64,000 bases of DNA from NCBI GenBank assembly GCA_019233975.1, contig JAFALY010000003.1, positions 1 through 64,000 of the forward strand, given 5' to 3'. Made by a program: the position numbers and the translations under genes. Below, one piece after another: positions 10,095 to 20,256 of the stretch. The notes below the pieces were generated by a model. It had not been told where the DNA came from. It did not search any database and worked only from the letters and a program-made list of their open reading frames with translations. Origin of the DNA: Alphaproteobacteria bacterium. GTDB taxonomy: Bacteria; Pseudomonadota; Alphaproteobacteria; UBA9219. The stretch's first letter is position 1. Every line of letters starts with the position of its first letter.

Positions 10095-10595
10095 TTAGTC
10101 GGCCATCGCTTCGCGCTGGTTGCAGGATGAAATCTTGTCGATGAATTCCTGGGTCACGGCGGGCTCTTCGCCATGTTCGGCCAACCACTGGTTCTGCAAT
10201 GTGTAGGCTTCACGTTCCTTGGCATCGTGGCAAGCATAGGTGCGGTCGCTCAGCAGCTGGGCGTGATGGACCAGTTCATGCAGAACATAGCTCTGTGCGC
10301 GGACGGATTCGGGATCCCACACAACGTTGTTGATCAGCAACTGGCCGGGCAGATAGGCAGCCATGGAACGGGCCTGCTGCACGCCTGACAGGCCCAGCGA
10401 GGTCTTAAGGCGTGTACCGCTGGCAATCGCCGTGGGAAGCGCCTCCATGGACACATTCATCATCTTGGAGACCCAGGCAGCAAGGGGGCGCAATTGTTCT
10501 TGGGGTATAGTCGCGCCATCTTCAACAGCAGCCTGTGAAGACACGGGAAACAAGAACATTCCAAGTAATGCTAAAGTAATAATTGCGCTCTTCAT
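10095..10595 (-). CDS. Secreted HExxH-type putative metallopeptidase-like protein (DUF6647-like)
   Basis: Signal peptide MKSAIITLALLGMFLFPVSSQA; LLINNVVWDPESVRAQSYVLHELVHHAQ with HELVH zinc-site motif; C..C pair near the C-terminus. Confidence 0.65.
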   Translation of the reverse strand: MKSAIITLALLGMFLFPVSSQAAVEDGATIPQEQLRPLAAWVSKMMNVSMEALPTAIASGTRLKTSLGLSGVQQARSMAAYLPGQLLINNVVWDPESVRAQSYVLHELVHHAQLLSDRTYACHDAKEREAYTLQNQWLAEHGEEPAVTQEFIDKISSCNQREAMAD

Positions 10596-10828
10596 TTTTT
10601 ATTTTCCTGCAGACTTGTTGGCTACAGGACAATCGTATTAGAGCGCGCATAATGCGTACTTAATTATGACTACAGTTGTATTCAAATTTGTCTAAAATTT
10701 TAGACAATTCCTACGGGACTCTGAGACAAACTGCGGCGTGCAGAGTTCGCGATTTTTGGTGCGAAAAAAAATTGAAAATTTTTTTTGGGTCATGGTTATT
10801 TTTTCGCCGCGCTGTCTAAAAAGCGGCC

Positions 10829-10856
10829 AAAAAAATGCCGCCAAAGGCGGCATCGT
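10829..10856 (-). terminator. Rho-independent terminator of the glycosylphosphotransferase gene
   Basis: Minus strand ATGCCGCCTTTGGCGGCATTTTTTT. Confidence 0.85.
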
Positions 10857-10876
10857 GATTCAGTTTATAGCGCGGC

Positions 10877-12436
10877 TTAGAACGCCTGTCCGCGCTTGAA
10901 CAGAACCGGGAATGTTTTGAGGATGATGACGATATCCTGCCACAGGCTCCAGTTACGCGCGTATGTTGCTTCCAACGCCACGCGACGCTCAAAGGTCAGG
11001 CTATTGCGACCGCTAACCTGCCATGGCCCAGTGATGCCCGGCAGCACGGATGTGTATAGACCGAAATCATCGGCATACAGCTTTTCCTGACCCACCATAA
11101 TCGGGCGTGGTCCGACCAGGCTCATTTCGCCCTTCAGCACATTGACCAACTGCGGAATCTCATCAAGGCTGTAGCGGCGAATGATGTGACCAATACGTGT
11201 AATACGCACATCGTGCTTCAGCTTCTGATAGCGCTGCCACTCTTCGGCAGCATTGGCGTTTTCTGCCAGATAGCGCTTCAGCGCTTCCTCGGCATCCACG
11301 CGCATCGAACGCAGCTTGAGGCAGTTAAACAATTTGCCACCGCGACCAACGCGGGGCTGTACAAAAAAGGCGGGGCCGCCATCACTTTTGATCATCATCA
11401 GGATGGGCAGCATCAGCGGCGCCGCCATCATAAGAGCGAGTGACGACATCACGATATCAAAGCTACGCTTCATCACGCGCGACATGGGCAGCGTCAAACG
11501 GTTGGTATCATGCAGAATAAGCACGTCGCGCAAAAAGATATGGTGCGGTGACAATGTGCTGGACGGCAGGCCGATCCATGGCGGGATGATCGAGCATGGC
11601 ACCCGCGCGCGGGTCAGGGCGCGAATATTGACCTGCATGCGCTCCATATCCTGGCCTTCGAGCGCCAGAAACAGGTGCTTCACGCCATGCTGCATCATCA
11701 GGTGTTTCCAATGGGCCTGCGTTACGCAAGCACGCACATCCTGCGGCGATACTTTGCCGACAATGCAAAATCCCATAGATCTGTCTGTCAACAACGCGTC
11801 TTCGGCATCCTGTGCCGTACGACCGTTGCCGATCATCAGCGCCGGAATTTGCCACAGGCCGTTTTTGCGCATGCGGTTACGGGCAAGACCGCGTCCGATG
11901 ATCATGACAAAGCCAAGCAGAAGCCAGCTGAGCCCCATCCAGAGACGCGACGAGCTGTCTTTCGAAACATATTCGGCAAAACCGCTGACCATAAAGCCGG
12001 TGATGACCACGGTTGCAATATGACCGGCAGCTTCCCAGTAGGGCAGACGTTGACGGTAATGCCCCTTGGCGTCCAGCCACAGCACGGCGGCCATGCACAA
12101 CAGGGTATAGACGGCCAATTGCTGCAAACTGGTGGAATCCGTGAAAGATTGAAACCCGTTGCCCAGGTACAGAATGTTGTACGCCCAAGCCGCAGCGCCA
12201 GCAGCTACAAAGGCGATCATCATCGCGACAACATCCGTCAACGCCAAAACGGCACCCGTCTTGCGCACGGTTCTAAAGAAATCGGGATAGGCCGTGGGTG
12301 CAGCGGTAACGCCAGCGTCATTGGCCGGCGCACGACGCGCCACATGCGCCAAAGCAGTGACTTCGTCGGAAAGGCGTGCCAAGTCGAACAGATCCTGGGT
12401 TTCTTCTACTTCGGTCTTTTGGGTCGTGTAAGTCAC
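10877..12436 (-). CDS. Exopolysaccharide polyprenyl glycosylphosphotransferase (WbaP/WcaJ-like)
   Basis: C-terminal bacterial sugar transferase domain: KRSFDIVMSSLALMMAAPL, GGPAFFVQPRVGRGGKLFNCLKLRSMRVDAE, RRYSLDEIPQLVNVLKGEMSLVGPRP, PGITGPWQVSGRN; N-terminal TM helices. Confidence 0.93.
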   Translation of the reverse strand: MTYTTQKTEVEETQDLFDLARLSDEVTALAHVARRAPANDAGVTAAPTAYPDFFRTVRKTGAVLALTDVVAMMIAFVAAGAAAWAYNILYLGNGFQSFTDSTSLQQLAVYTLLCMAAVLWLDAKGHYRQRLPYWEAAGHIATVVITGFMVSGFAEYVSKDSSSRLWMGLSWLLLGFVMIIGRGLARNRMRKNGLWQIPALMIGNGRTAQDAEDALLTDRSMGFCIVGKVSPQDVRACVTQAHWKHLMMQHGVKHLFLALEGQDMERMQVNIRALTRARVPCSIIPPWIGLPSSTLSPHHIFLRDVLILHDTNRLTLPMSRVMKRSFDIVMSSLALMMAAPLMLPILMMIKSDGGPAFFVQPRVGRGGKLFNCLKLRSMRVDAEEALKRYLAENANAAEEWQRYQKLKHDVRITRIGHIIRRYSLDEIPQLVNVLKGEMSLVGPRPIMVGQEKLYADDFGLYTSVLPGITGPWQVSGRNSLTFERRVALEATYARNWSLWQDIVIILKTFPVLFKRGQAF

Positions 12437-12539
12437 GCAGCGCCGCCTTCGTTACGGAGGCGATTGCATACCATAATATGCAGCTTTTTTTAAGCTTCGT
12501 TTTGCTTTCGTTAATAAATGACGCAGATTCAACGATTTG

Positions 12540-13304
12540 TTATGGTTTATACGTATAGAGCAACTTCTGGCTGGCCGCCTCATCTTCATAAAAATCAACG
12601 CTCTCCAGCCTCGAATCCAGCCTGACGGGCTCATTGGGCGACATCTCGCTTTGCGCAAAGATTGTCGGCGCACCGTTATGGAAAACAACTTTGTGCAAAG
12701 GCTCGACATAAGTGACCGTAAAATTGATACGCGCAAACACAAAGCGCTTCTCATTACCCGCAGTCGTCATACGCTTCAGAAGCGCTTCGGCATCACCCTG
12801 CGCCAAAACAACCCCCTCCGCATCAATGACCGGCGTCAGATAGGCACGAAAAGCGCGCGGCATTAAAACAGTACGCATCGTGCCGCAGGCAGCCTCTTCC
12901 TTCAAACTCATCAGAATGGCGTTCACATTATGCATCGCCGTTTTGTCATCAAATCTATAAAGCTGCTTGTCGAAATCATACCGACCAAGCCGCACAGGCA
13001 TGACATAAGAGAAACTGAGCGGGTAGGCGTCACGCTCCTGCATCGCCTTGTTGAAAATATCCGTGCGGATTTTCTGCCATTTGAAGTCATCCTGATAATA
13101 CTGATGATAGTCTTCGCAAGCAGACAGCATTGCGTATTCACCCAACAATCCACTATCCGATATATCCAACGCATGGGTCCGCACCAATGCGTGCAAAAGC
13201 GTGATCATATTCGGCGTTATAAAACCTTCGGCGCGCGCCGGCACAACAGCCATGGCCGGGATCAGCAACAACAGGCAAATGATAAACGGGCGAAGCGACT
13301 TCAT
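12540..13304 (-). CDS. Secreted protein of unknown function (possibly DUF4852-like)
   Basis: Signal peptide MKSLRPFIICLLLLIPAMAVVPARA; 254 aa; family assignment tentative. Confidence 0.6.
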   Translation of the reverse strand: MKSLRPFIICLLLLIPAMAVVPARAEGFITPNMITLLHALVRTHALDISDSGLLGEYAMLSACEDYHQYYQDDFKWQKIRTDIFNKAMQERDAYPLSFSYVMPVRLGRYDFDKQLYRFDDKTAMHNVNAILMSLKEEAACGTMRTVLMPRAFRAYLTPVIDAEGVVLAQGDAEALLKRMTTAGNEKRFVFARINFTVTYVEPLHKVVFHNGAPTIFAQSEMSPNEPVRLDSRLESVDFYEDEAASQKLLYTYKP

Positions 13305-13331
13305 GGGTCCCCCAACAACAGACATGCGTGA

Positions 13332-14423
13332 TTATACCCGCGCCAAAGCAAAACGCACGATTTTGTGCATCAGGCTTGGCAACGCCTCATCCTTCATGTT
13401 TTCAGGCGCACACCAACGGTACCCCTTGGGCAATTTGGCCACCCGCGCAACCGTGACCTGCAGACGCAAATCGAAATGCGTAAAAACATGACGCACTTCA
13501 CCTGTCAGCCATTGCCATTTAGCCTTGCAGGGTGCTTCCCGTACATAGATAGCCGGTGTTTTGGGCTTGCCTTCATGCCAAGCAGTGCTTGGCACTTCCC
13601 ATAACCCGGCAAAGAGGCCCTCATCACCGCGCCTGCGTATGGCTATGTCGCCTGCGCGGTTTATAATCAGAAAGGCCGCACCATACCGCAGCGGTTTTGC
13701 TTTTTGTGCCTCGCGCCGCGGCAATTTCTCGGCCGCCGCCTTGCCCGCCACAGCGCAATCCTGCTGCAAGGGGCAGAGTGTACATTTCGGGCTGCGCGGC
13801 GTGCAGATTGTTGCCCCCAAATCCATCAAGGCCTGCGCATAATCGCCATGGCGCGCAGCGGGCAACAACGTCGCCGCCTTCTGCCGCAGCAGGTTTTTGG
13901 CTGATGGCATCGGCTTTGTCAGGCGCAAATAACGCGCCACAACACGCTCGACATTGCCGTCCACAACATTCGCAGGCCGGTCGTACGCAATCGCGCGTAT
14001 GGCGGCAGCCGTATAGGTGCCAACCCCCGGCAAGCCTAGCAAGGCTTTTTCATCCGATGGAAAAACGCCCTTATGTTCCTGCACGACCTGTCGAGCACAA
14101 GCATGCAGATTACGCGCACGCCGGTAATAACCGAGCCCCGACCACAGGCGGAGCACGTCTTCTTCAGGCGCCTTTGCCAAAGCCTGCAAAGTCGGAAATT
14201 TTTTGATAAAAGCCTGATAGTAAGGACCAACGGTCGCGACCGTTGTTTGCTGCAACATGATCTCTGACAGCCAGACGTGATACGGATCGGGCGTTGCCCC
14301 AGGCAGAGCACGCCATGGCAAAATCCGCCGGTGATGGTCATACCATTCCAGTAATCTTTCCGAGAAAACCGGCAAAGTCGTTTTGACTTTGCAACGTCGA
14401 GGCGTCAGACTGTCCCTATGCAT
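13332..14423 (-). CDS. mutY: A/G-specific adenine glycosylase
   Basis: LPWRALPGATPDPYHVWLSEIMLQQTTVATV, GLPGVGTYTAAAIRAIAYDRPANVVDGNVERV, CxxxxxxCxxCPLQQDC Fe-S site, C-terminal NUDIX-like domain. Start set at the Met within ATGCAT, preceded by GAGGGAGCGGGG. Confidence 0.93.
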   Translation of the reverse strand: MHRDSLTPRRCKVKTTLPVFSERLLEWYDHHRRILPWRALPGATPDPYHVWLSEIMLQQTTVATVGPYYQAFIKKFPTLQALAKAPEEDVLRLWSGLGYYRRARNLHACARQVVQEHKGVFPSDEKALLGLPGVGTYTAAAIRAIAYDRPANVVDGNVERVVARYLRLTKPMPSAKNLLRQKAATLLPAARHGDYAQALMDLGATICTPRSPKCTLCPLQQDCAVAGKAAAEKLPRREAQKAKPLRYGAAFLIINRAGDIAIRRRGDEGLFAGLWEVPSTAWHEGKPKTPAIYVREAPCKAKWQWLTGEVRHVFTHFDLRLQVTVARVAKLPKGYRWCAPENMKDEALPSLMHKIVRFALARV

Positions 14424-14894
14424 TTGCCCCGCTCCCTCAGCCAATCCATTGATGCCATTGCCCGACAATCCATCGGCAAGGATTGGGGGTTGTACGCCGC
14501 CCTGCTGGACCGCTGGACGGAGATTGTCGGTAAGGAGTACGCGGAAAATACTACGCCTGTCAAAATCACCTTTCCGCACCAGCCGCAGGAACAGCGCAGG
14601 CAGTCTGGCACATTGACCATCAAACTCCCCAAAGGGTTAGCGATGGAATTTACATTTAAAAGTGAAGCCGTCAAACAGCGCATCAATGCCTATTTCGGCT
14701 ATGAAGCCATTAGCAAAATCGTTCTGGAACCGTCTTTTAGCAAAGTGCCGGCTATAAAAGCTGCGGAAAAAATTGTGGACAAAGCAGCACTGGATAAAAT
14801 TGGCAGCGCTATCAATACTATTGAAAACAAAGAATTAGCAAACGTTCTTCAATCATTTGGCGAGACTTTGCTGCGCCACGCAGATGATCGATAA
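14418..14894 (+). CDS. DUF721 / DciA-like protein
   Basis: Position between mutY and dsbA as in other alphaproteobacteria; WGLYAALLDRWTEIVGKEYAENTTPVKITFP. Confidence 0.8.
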   Translation: MHLPRSLSQSIDAIARQSIGKDWGLYAALLDRWTEIVGKEYAENTTPVKITFPHQPQEQRRQSGTLTIKLPKGLAMEFTFKSEAVKQRINAYFGYEAISKIVLEPSFSKVPAIKAAEKIVDKAALDKIGSAINTIENKELANVLQSFGETLLRHADDR

Positions 14895-14976
14895 CGCCTT
14901 GGATTGCTTGAGTCCGGGTTGATTCATCCCCTATAATTCTTAACAACATTCGATTCGCAAAAGGAATAATCGCCCT

Positions 14977-15582
14977 ATGAAGCGCTTCCTGTCCCTGATG
15001 GCCTTGCTGCCGATGATTTTGTGCGTATCGCAGCCAGCGCATGCAGACGTTGCCGTGACCGACCGTTTTATTGGACGCGCCGACGCCCCCGTTACGGTAG
15101 AGGAATATGTTTCGCTCGGCTGCCCGCATTGTGGCGATTTTTACCTGAACACTTTGCCCGCGCTCGAAAAGCAATACGCAGACAGCGGCAAGGTCCGCTT
15201 TGTCCTGCGCGACTTCCCGCTGGATGGTTTATCCCTGAAGGCCGCGAGCATCGCCCGTTGTATGCCGGAAGACCAGTACTTCGCCTTCATCACCGTTCTG
15301 TATAAGAACCAGCGCGCATGGGAATTGTCGCAAAACCCGGAACAGACGCTCTTGCAGTATGCCAAGCTGGGGGGCCTGTCCGAAGAAAAGGGCAAGGAAT
15401 GCCTGAAAGACACCAAGTTGCAGGATGCGATCATCGCCGAACGCACGAATGCGACGGACAAGTATAATGTTCAATCCACGCCGACCTTTATTATTAATGG
15501 TGGCGCTGCGCGGATTGATGGCGCGAAAGAGGCCAGTGAATTTACGGCCGCTTTTGACCGTCTATTGAACAACGGCAAGTAA
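14977..15582 (+). CDS. DsbA-family thioredoxin-fold protein
   Basis: Signal peptide; VEEYVSLGCPHCGDFYLNTLPALEKQY (CPHC active site); VQSTPTFIINGG cis-Pro loop. Confidence 0.9.
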   Translation: MKRFLSLMALLPMILCVSQPAHADVAVTDRFIGRADAPVTVEEYVSLGCPHCGDFYLNTLPALEKQYADSGKVRFVLRDFPLDGLSLKAASIARCMPEDQYFAFITVLYKNQRAWELSQNPEQTLLQYAKLGGLSEEKGKECLKDTKLQDAIIAERTNATDKYNVQSTPTFIINGGAARIDGAKEASEFTAAFDRLLNNGK

Positions 15583-15611
15583 AACATAGTTTAGTTATAA
15601 GGGGACATATC

Positions 15612-18600
15612 GTGCACTTTACCCGTTTGCGTCTGCATGGCTTTAAGTCTTTCGTTGAACAAACCGATCTGGATATCGGTCCCGGCATGACCGGCATTGT
15701 CGGCCCGAACGGGTGCGGCAAGTCCAATCTGGTCGAAGCCCTGCGCTGGGTCATGGGTGAAACATCCGCCAAGCGTATGCGCGGCGCCGACATGGATGAC
15801 GTCATTTTTGCAGGTACGACCACACGCCCGTCGCGCAGCGTGGCCGAAGTAGCCCTGATGCTGGATAATGCCGACCATTCCGCCACCGCTGAATACAATA
15901 ACGATGAAAGCCTGCAGGTCACACGCCGCATTGAGCGCGATTGCGGGTCGGAATACCTGATCAACAGCAAGCCCGTGCGCATGCGTGACGTGCAATTACT
16001 GTTTGCCGATCAGGCGACCGGTGCCCATTCAACCAGCCTGGTCGGTCAGGGGCAGATTGACGCCCTGATCCGCGCCAAGCCGCAGGATCGCCGCCAGATA
16101 TTGGAAGAGGCCTCTGGCACCGCCGGCTTGCATGCCCGCCGCCACGAAGCCGAACTCAAGCTGAAAGGTGCGGAACAAAATCTGACGCGCGTCGATGACG
16201 TGCTGAAGGCCTATGACACGCAACTGCGCAGCCTGAAGACGCAAGTACGTCAGGCATCGCGTTACCGCAATCTGGCCGAACATATCCGCCGCACCGAAGC
16301 GGCCTTGCTGCTGCTGCGCTGGCAGGAAGCAGAACACAACGCCGCCGCCACGCGTGAGGCATTGCAGCAGGCGGAACAACGCGTGAATGAATTGCTGGCA
16401 ATTGTCACGCAAGGCACCACACGCCGTACAGAAATTGCCGCCGAACTGCCGCAACTGCGTCAGGATGAAGCGACAGCGGCCGCCATCGTTCAAAAGCTGA
16501 CACTCCTGCGTCAGCAAATCGAGACCGAACGCGCACGTCTGGATGACGAAATCCGTGCCACAGAGCAATTGCTGCGCCAGACGGAATCCGACCGTGGCCG
16601 CGAACAGGCGCGCCTGGCGGACGGTGAAGCCGCCACACAGCGTCTGCAGGCTGAACAAGAACAGTTAACGCAAACCAGAAACGAAGTTGCCGCCCAACTG
16701 CCTGAAGCAACGCAAGCCCTTGTTGCAGTCAGCGAACAGGTGGAAAACCTGGATATTGAACTGACGGCGCTGACCGAAGCCGTCATGCAGAGTGAAGCCC
16801 GTCGTCAATCCTTGCAAAAGCAATTGTCGTCAGTAGAAGCGCAGCGTGCACAGATGGCGCATCGCCGCGAACAATTGGAAACGCAGCGCGCCGAACTGGC
16901 CGCCGAAGCGGCGACGCGTCCGGATCTCGCCCTCATTGCTTCGCTGGTCGAAGCGTCGGAAACGGAACTGACGAAAAAACAACAGCAGGCGCAGCAAGCC
17001 GAGCAGAATGCGCAGGACGCCATCGCCGCCGAACAACAGGCCCGCGACGTCACACGCGACGCGCAGGCAAAAGTCACAAAGTTGAAGGCTGAAGCCGACG
17101 CCCTGACATCCCTGTTGCAACATGGCGATGAACAGCACAAGCAGGTCATCGACCAGATCAGCGTCACACCGGGCCTGGAAGACGCTCTGGCCGTGGCGCT
17201 GGGTGAAGCCCTGACAGCGGCGCTGGATGAAACCGCAGCGCGTTACTGGCGCGACCTGCCCCCGCTGGCCACAACAACCACCCTGCCCACTGGCGTTACC
17301 CCCATCAGCCAATACATTCAGGCGCCGCCCGCACTGGCGCGCTCCCTGTCGCAAATCGGTCTGGTTGAAACGGTGGATGCCGGTCAGCAGGCCGCACAAT
17401 ATCTGCAGCCCGGGCAGATTATCGTCAGCCGCGACGGCTGGGCCTGGCGTTGGGACGGGTTTACCGTCACGCCGCAGGCCAAGACGACAACCGCCGTCCG
17501 CCTGCAACAACGTAACCGCTTGTCCGCCGTTCAGCAGGAACTGCAAACAGCGGAAACAACGTTCCAGGGCGCCGAAGCCGTTCAGGCTGAAGCCGCCAAG
17601 CTGGCGCAAACCCGCCGTGAGGAAGATCAGCAGGCGCGTAACGCGTTAAGAGCAGCCTTTGCCGCCTTGAATGATGCGCGCAGCAGTTACGCGCAGCAGG
17701 AACGCGAAACGACAGCCATCACGTCGAAAATCGCGGCGCTGGATGAAACGTTGAGCCAATTGGCAGGCGATATCGAAGGTGTGGCGATCAGCGCGCAAAA
17801 CCTGCAAAACGAATATGATACCCTGCCCGATGTGGAAACGCAGCGCGTCACGTTGAACGAAAAGCGTACGCAGATTTCGGAATTACGTAATCAGCAGGCG
17901 CAGAAGAACAGCGACTATGACCGCCTGCAACGTGAAGAGCAGATGCTGTCTGCCCGCGCGACCGCGATTGTCGAAGAAATTGCCGCATGGCAGTCACGCC
18001 TTGGCAACGCCACGGAACAGTTGCAAGCGCTCGCGGCACGTATCGCCGAAACCGAAGCGCAACTTGAAACGCTCCGTGCACGTCCGGTTGAACTGGAAAC
18101 GCGCCACGCGGCCCTTCTGACGGAATTGTCGGAAGCCGAGACCAAGCGTAAAGCAGCCGCGGATATCCTGATTTCAACCGAGCAAAAGCTGGCCACGGTT
18201 GAACAGCAACTTCGAGCCGACGAAGCCGCTTCGACTGAAGCGCGCGAATCCCGCGTCCGTGCCGAAGGTGCGGTTACGGCTGCCGATGAGCAGTTCCACG
18301 TTCTGCGTGAACGCATGCAGGAAAAACTGGAATGCGAACCCGAAGCGCTGGCCAGCATAGCCGACCTGCAACCGGACGAAGCGCAGGACGCGTCGCATTT
18401 CGAACAAACGCTGGCCCGTTATGTGCGCGAACGCGACGGCATGGGTCCGGTTAACCTGCGCGCGGAAACGGAAGCCGACACGATGCAGGGCGAAATCGAC
18501 AAACTGACGGCGGAAAAGGATGACCTGACCGCCGCCATCGCCAAACTGCGTCAAGGCATTGGCCAATTGAACCGTGAAGCGCGCGAAAGACTGCAAAGCT

Positions 18601-19157
18601 CGTTCACGCTGGTCAACGAACGTTTCCAGAAGCTTTTCGGCCGCCTGTTTGGTGGTGGCAAGGCACATCTGGAACTGATCGACAACGAAGATCCGCTGAA
18701 TGCCGGTCTTGAAATCTTTGCGGCCCCGCCGGGCAAAAAGCAGCAGATATTGTCCCTGCTGTCGGGCGGTGAGCGTACGCTGACGGCACTTGCGCTGCTG
18801 TTCGCCGTGTTCCAGACCAATCCTTCGCCCATATGCGTGCTCGACGAAGCCGAAGCCGCGCTGGATGAAAGCAACATTGACCGCTTCTGTGGTCTGGTTG
18901 AAGACATTGCCCGCGAAACCGGCACGCGCTTCCTTATCATCACCCACCAACGCCTGACCATGGCGCGCATGGACCGCCTGTATGGCGTGACTATGGCCGA
19001 ACGCGGCGTATCGCAACTGGTGTCGGTTGATTTGGCAGGCGCGGTCGCCATACGTGATGGCGAAGAATTCACGGTGCTGGAGCAGCAAGACCTGCCCCTT
19101 AACAACCCGGCGGCGGATAAGGCGGCAGAAGCGCTGTCAGACGTTCAGGCGGCGTAA
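15612..19157 (+). CDS. smc: Chromosome segregation protein SMC
   Basis: Walker A GPNGCGKSNLVEALRWVMGE, long coiled coil, LLSGGERTLTALALLFAVF signature, VLDEAEAALDESNIDRF Walker B; GTG start. Confidence 0.97.
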   Translation: MHFTRLRLHGFKSFVEQTDLDIGPGMTGIVGPNGCGKSNLVEALRWVMGETSAKRMRGADMDDVIFAGTTTRPSRSVAEVALMLDNADHSATAEYNNDESLQVTRRIERDCGSEYLINSKPVRMRDVQLLFADQATGAHSTSLVGQGQIDALIRAKPQDRRQILEEASGTAGLHARRHEAELKLKGAEQNLTRVDDVLKAYDTQLRSLKTQVRQASRYRNLAEHIRRTEAALLLLRWQEAEHNAAATREALQQAEQRVNELLAIVTQGTTRRTEIAAELPQLRQDEATAAAIVQKLTLLRQQIETERARLDDEIRATEQLLRQTESDRGREQARLADGEAATQRLQAEQEQLTQTRNEVAAQLPEATQALVAVSEQVENLDIELTALTEAVMQSEARRQSLQKQLSSVEAQRAQMAHRREQLETQRAELAAEAATRPDLALIASLVEASETELTKKQQQAQQAEQNAQDAIAAEQQARDVTRDAQAKVTKLKAEADALTSLLQHGDEQHKQVIDQISVTPGLEDALAVALGEALTAALDETAARYWRDLPPLATTTTLPTGVTPISQYIQAPPALARSLSQIGLVETVDAGQQAAQYLQPGQIIVSRDGWAWRWDGFTVTPQAKTTTAVRLQQRNRLSAVQQELQTAETTFQGAEAVQAEAAKLAQTRREEDQQARNALRAAFAALNDARSSYAQQERETTAITSKIAALDETLSQLAGDIEGVAISAQNLQNEYDTLPDVETQRVTLNEKRTQISELRNQQAQKNSDYDRLQREEQMLSARATAIVEEIAAWQSRLGNATEQLQALAARIAETEAQLETLRARPVELETRHAALLTELSEAETKRKAAADILISTEQKLATVEQQLRADEAASTEARESRVRAEGAVTAADEQFHVLRERMQEKLECEPEALASIADLQPDEAQDASHFEQTLARYVRERDGMGPVNLRAETEADTMQGEIDKLTAEKDDLTAAIAKLRQGIGQLNREARERLQSSFTLVNERFQKLFGRLFGGGKAHLELIDNEDPLNAGLEIFAAPPGKKQQILSLLSGGERTLTALALLFAVFQTNPSPICVLDEAEAALDESNIDRFCGLVEDIARETGTRFLIITHQRLTMARMDRLYGVTMAERGVSQLVSVDLAGAVAIRDGEEFTVLEQQDLPLNNPAADKAAEALSDVQAA

Positions 19158-19167
19158 TCCGATTGGT

Positions 19168-20139
19168 TTAGAACCCTTCGCGTGCGATGTCGCGCGCGAA
19201 GTAGGTGAGGATCAGGTCCGCACCCGCACGCTTGAAAGAGCCCAGTGTTTCACGCACGGCGCGCTTTTCATCAATGGCACCAGCGGCGGCTGCAAATTTG
19301 ATCATCGCATACTCACCGCTTACCTGATAAACCGCCAGTGGCAGCAGGGAGCTTTGCCGAATGTCGGCCAAAACATCCAGATAGGCCAAACCCGGCTTGA
19401 CCATCAAAATATCCGCGCCTTCGGCCTCGTCCTGCAAGGACTCGCGAATGGCTTCGCGCCCGTTGGCGGGGTCCATCTGGTAGGCCTTGCGGTCTCCCTT
19501 TAACTCACACCCCGCAGCGGCACGGAACGGCCCGTAGAGGCTGGAAGCGAATTTGGTTGAATAGGCCATAATGGGTGTATCGGTAAAACCGGATTCGTCC
19601 AGACCGGCGCGAATGGCGGCAATCTGGCCGTCCATCATCGCGGATGGGGCGATCATATCGGCGCCTGCCTTGGCGGCATTGACGGACTGCTTCGCCAGAT
19701 TCGCGATTGTATGGTCGTTATGCACATGCCCGCCATCAACCACGCCGCAATGGCCGTGGCTGGTATATTCGCAGAAACAAGTGTCAGAGATCACAACCAT
19801 ATCCGGCGCCGCATCTTTCGCGCGCTTAAGCATACGTGATAACAGGCCTTCTTTCTTCCAGCTGTCGCTGCCCGTTTCATCCTTGTTGTGGGAAACGCCG
19901 AACATCATGACGGCCTTGATACCGTCGGCATACATGGCCTTAATCTCATCCCCCAGATGTTTTTCCGGTATGCGTACAACGCCCGGCATGGTTGCAATGG
20001 GGGCGGGCGCATCGATGCCTTCTTCGACAAAAATGGGATAGATCAGGTCGTTCATCGACACATGCGTTTCACGCATCAGGGAACGCAGGGCTTCGGTTTT
20101 ACGCAGGCGGCGCAGGCGAACGGTGGGGAATGTTGACAT
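19168..20139 (-). CDS. hemB: Delta-aminolevulinic acid dehydratase (porphobilinogen synthase)
   Basis: [62 protein letters not shown]; start at [13 protein letters not shown]. Confidence 0.97.
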   Translation of the reverse strand: MSTFPTVRLRRLRKTEALRSLMRETHVSMNDLIYPIFVEEGIDAPAPIATMPGVVRIPEKHLGDEIKAMYADGIKAVMMFGVSHNKDETGSDSWKKEGLLSRMLKRAKDAAPDMVVISDTCFCEYTSHGHCGVVDGGHVHNDHTIANLAKQSVNAAKAGADMIAPSAMMDGQIAAIRAGLDESGFTDTPIMAYSTKFASSLYGPFRAAAGCELKGDRKAYQMDPANGREAIRESLQDEAEGADILMVKPGLAYLDVLADIRQSSLLPLAVYQVSGEYAMIKFAAAAGAIDEKRAVRETLGSFKRAGADLILTYFARDIAREGF

Positions 20140-20204
20140 GAAACCTACCAGAAAATAGGGGCAGAAAAGACGCCGCATTGTGCGCTTTCTGTATTTTCAG
20201 GCAA

Positions 20205-20237
20205 GAAAAAACGCCGCCCGTTGCGGGGCGGCGTCTG
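20205..20237 (-). terminator. Rho-independent terminator of the OmpA-family gene
   Basis: Minus strand GACGCCGCCCCGCAACGGGCGGCGTTTTTTC. Confidence 0.85.
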
Positions 20238-20256
20238 ATCTATATCCGCAAACGTC

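Noticed and set aside
10764-10789. AAAAAAAATTGAAAATTTTTTTT near-palindrome
   Set aside because: Simple A/T tract; may bend DNA but carries no specific signal beyond composition.
16300-18400. Apparent repeats in smc
   Set aside because: Low-complexity Glu/Gln/Ala coiled-coil codons, not nucleotide repeats or a CRISPR array.
18174-19088. 304-aa and other minus-strand ORFs antisense to smc
   Set aside because: High-GC antisense shadow ORFs; the smc frame has all catalytic motifs.
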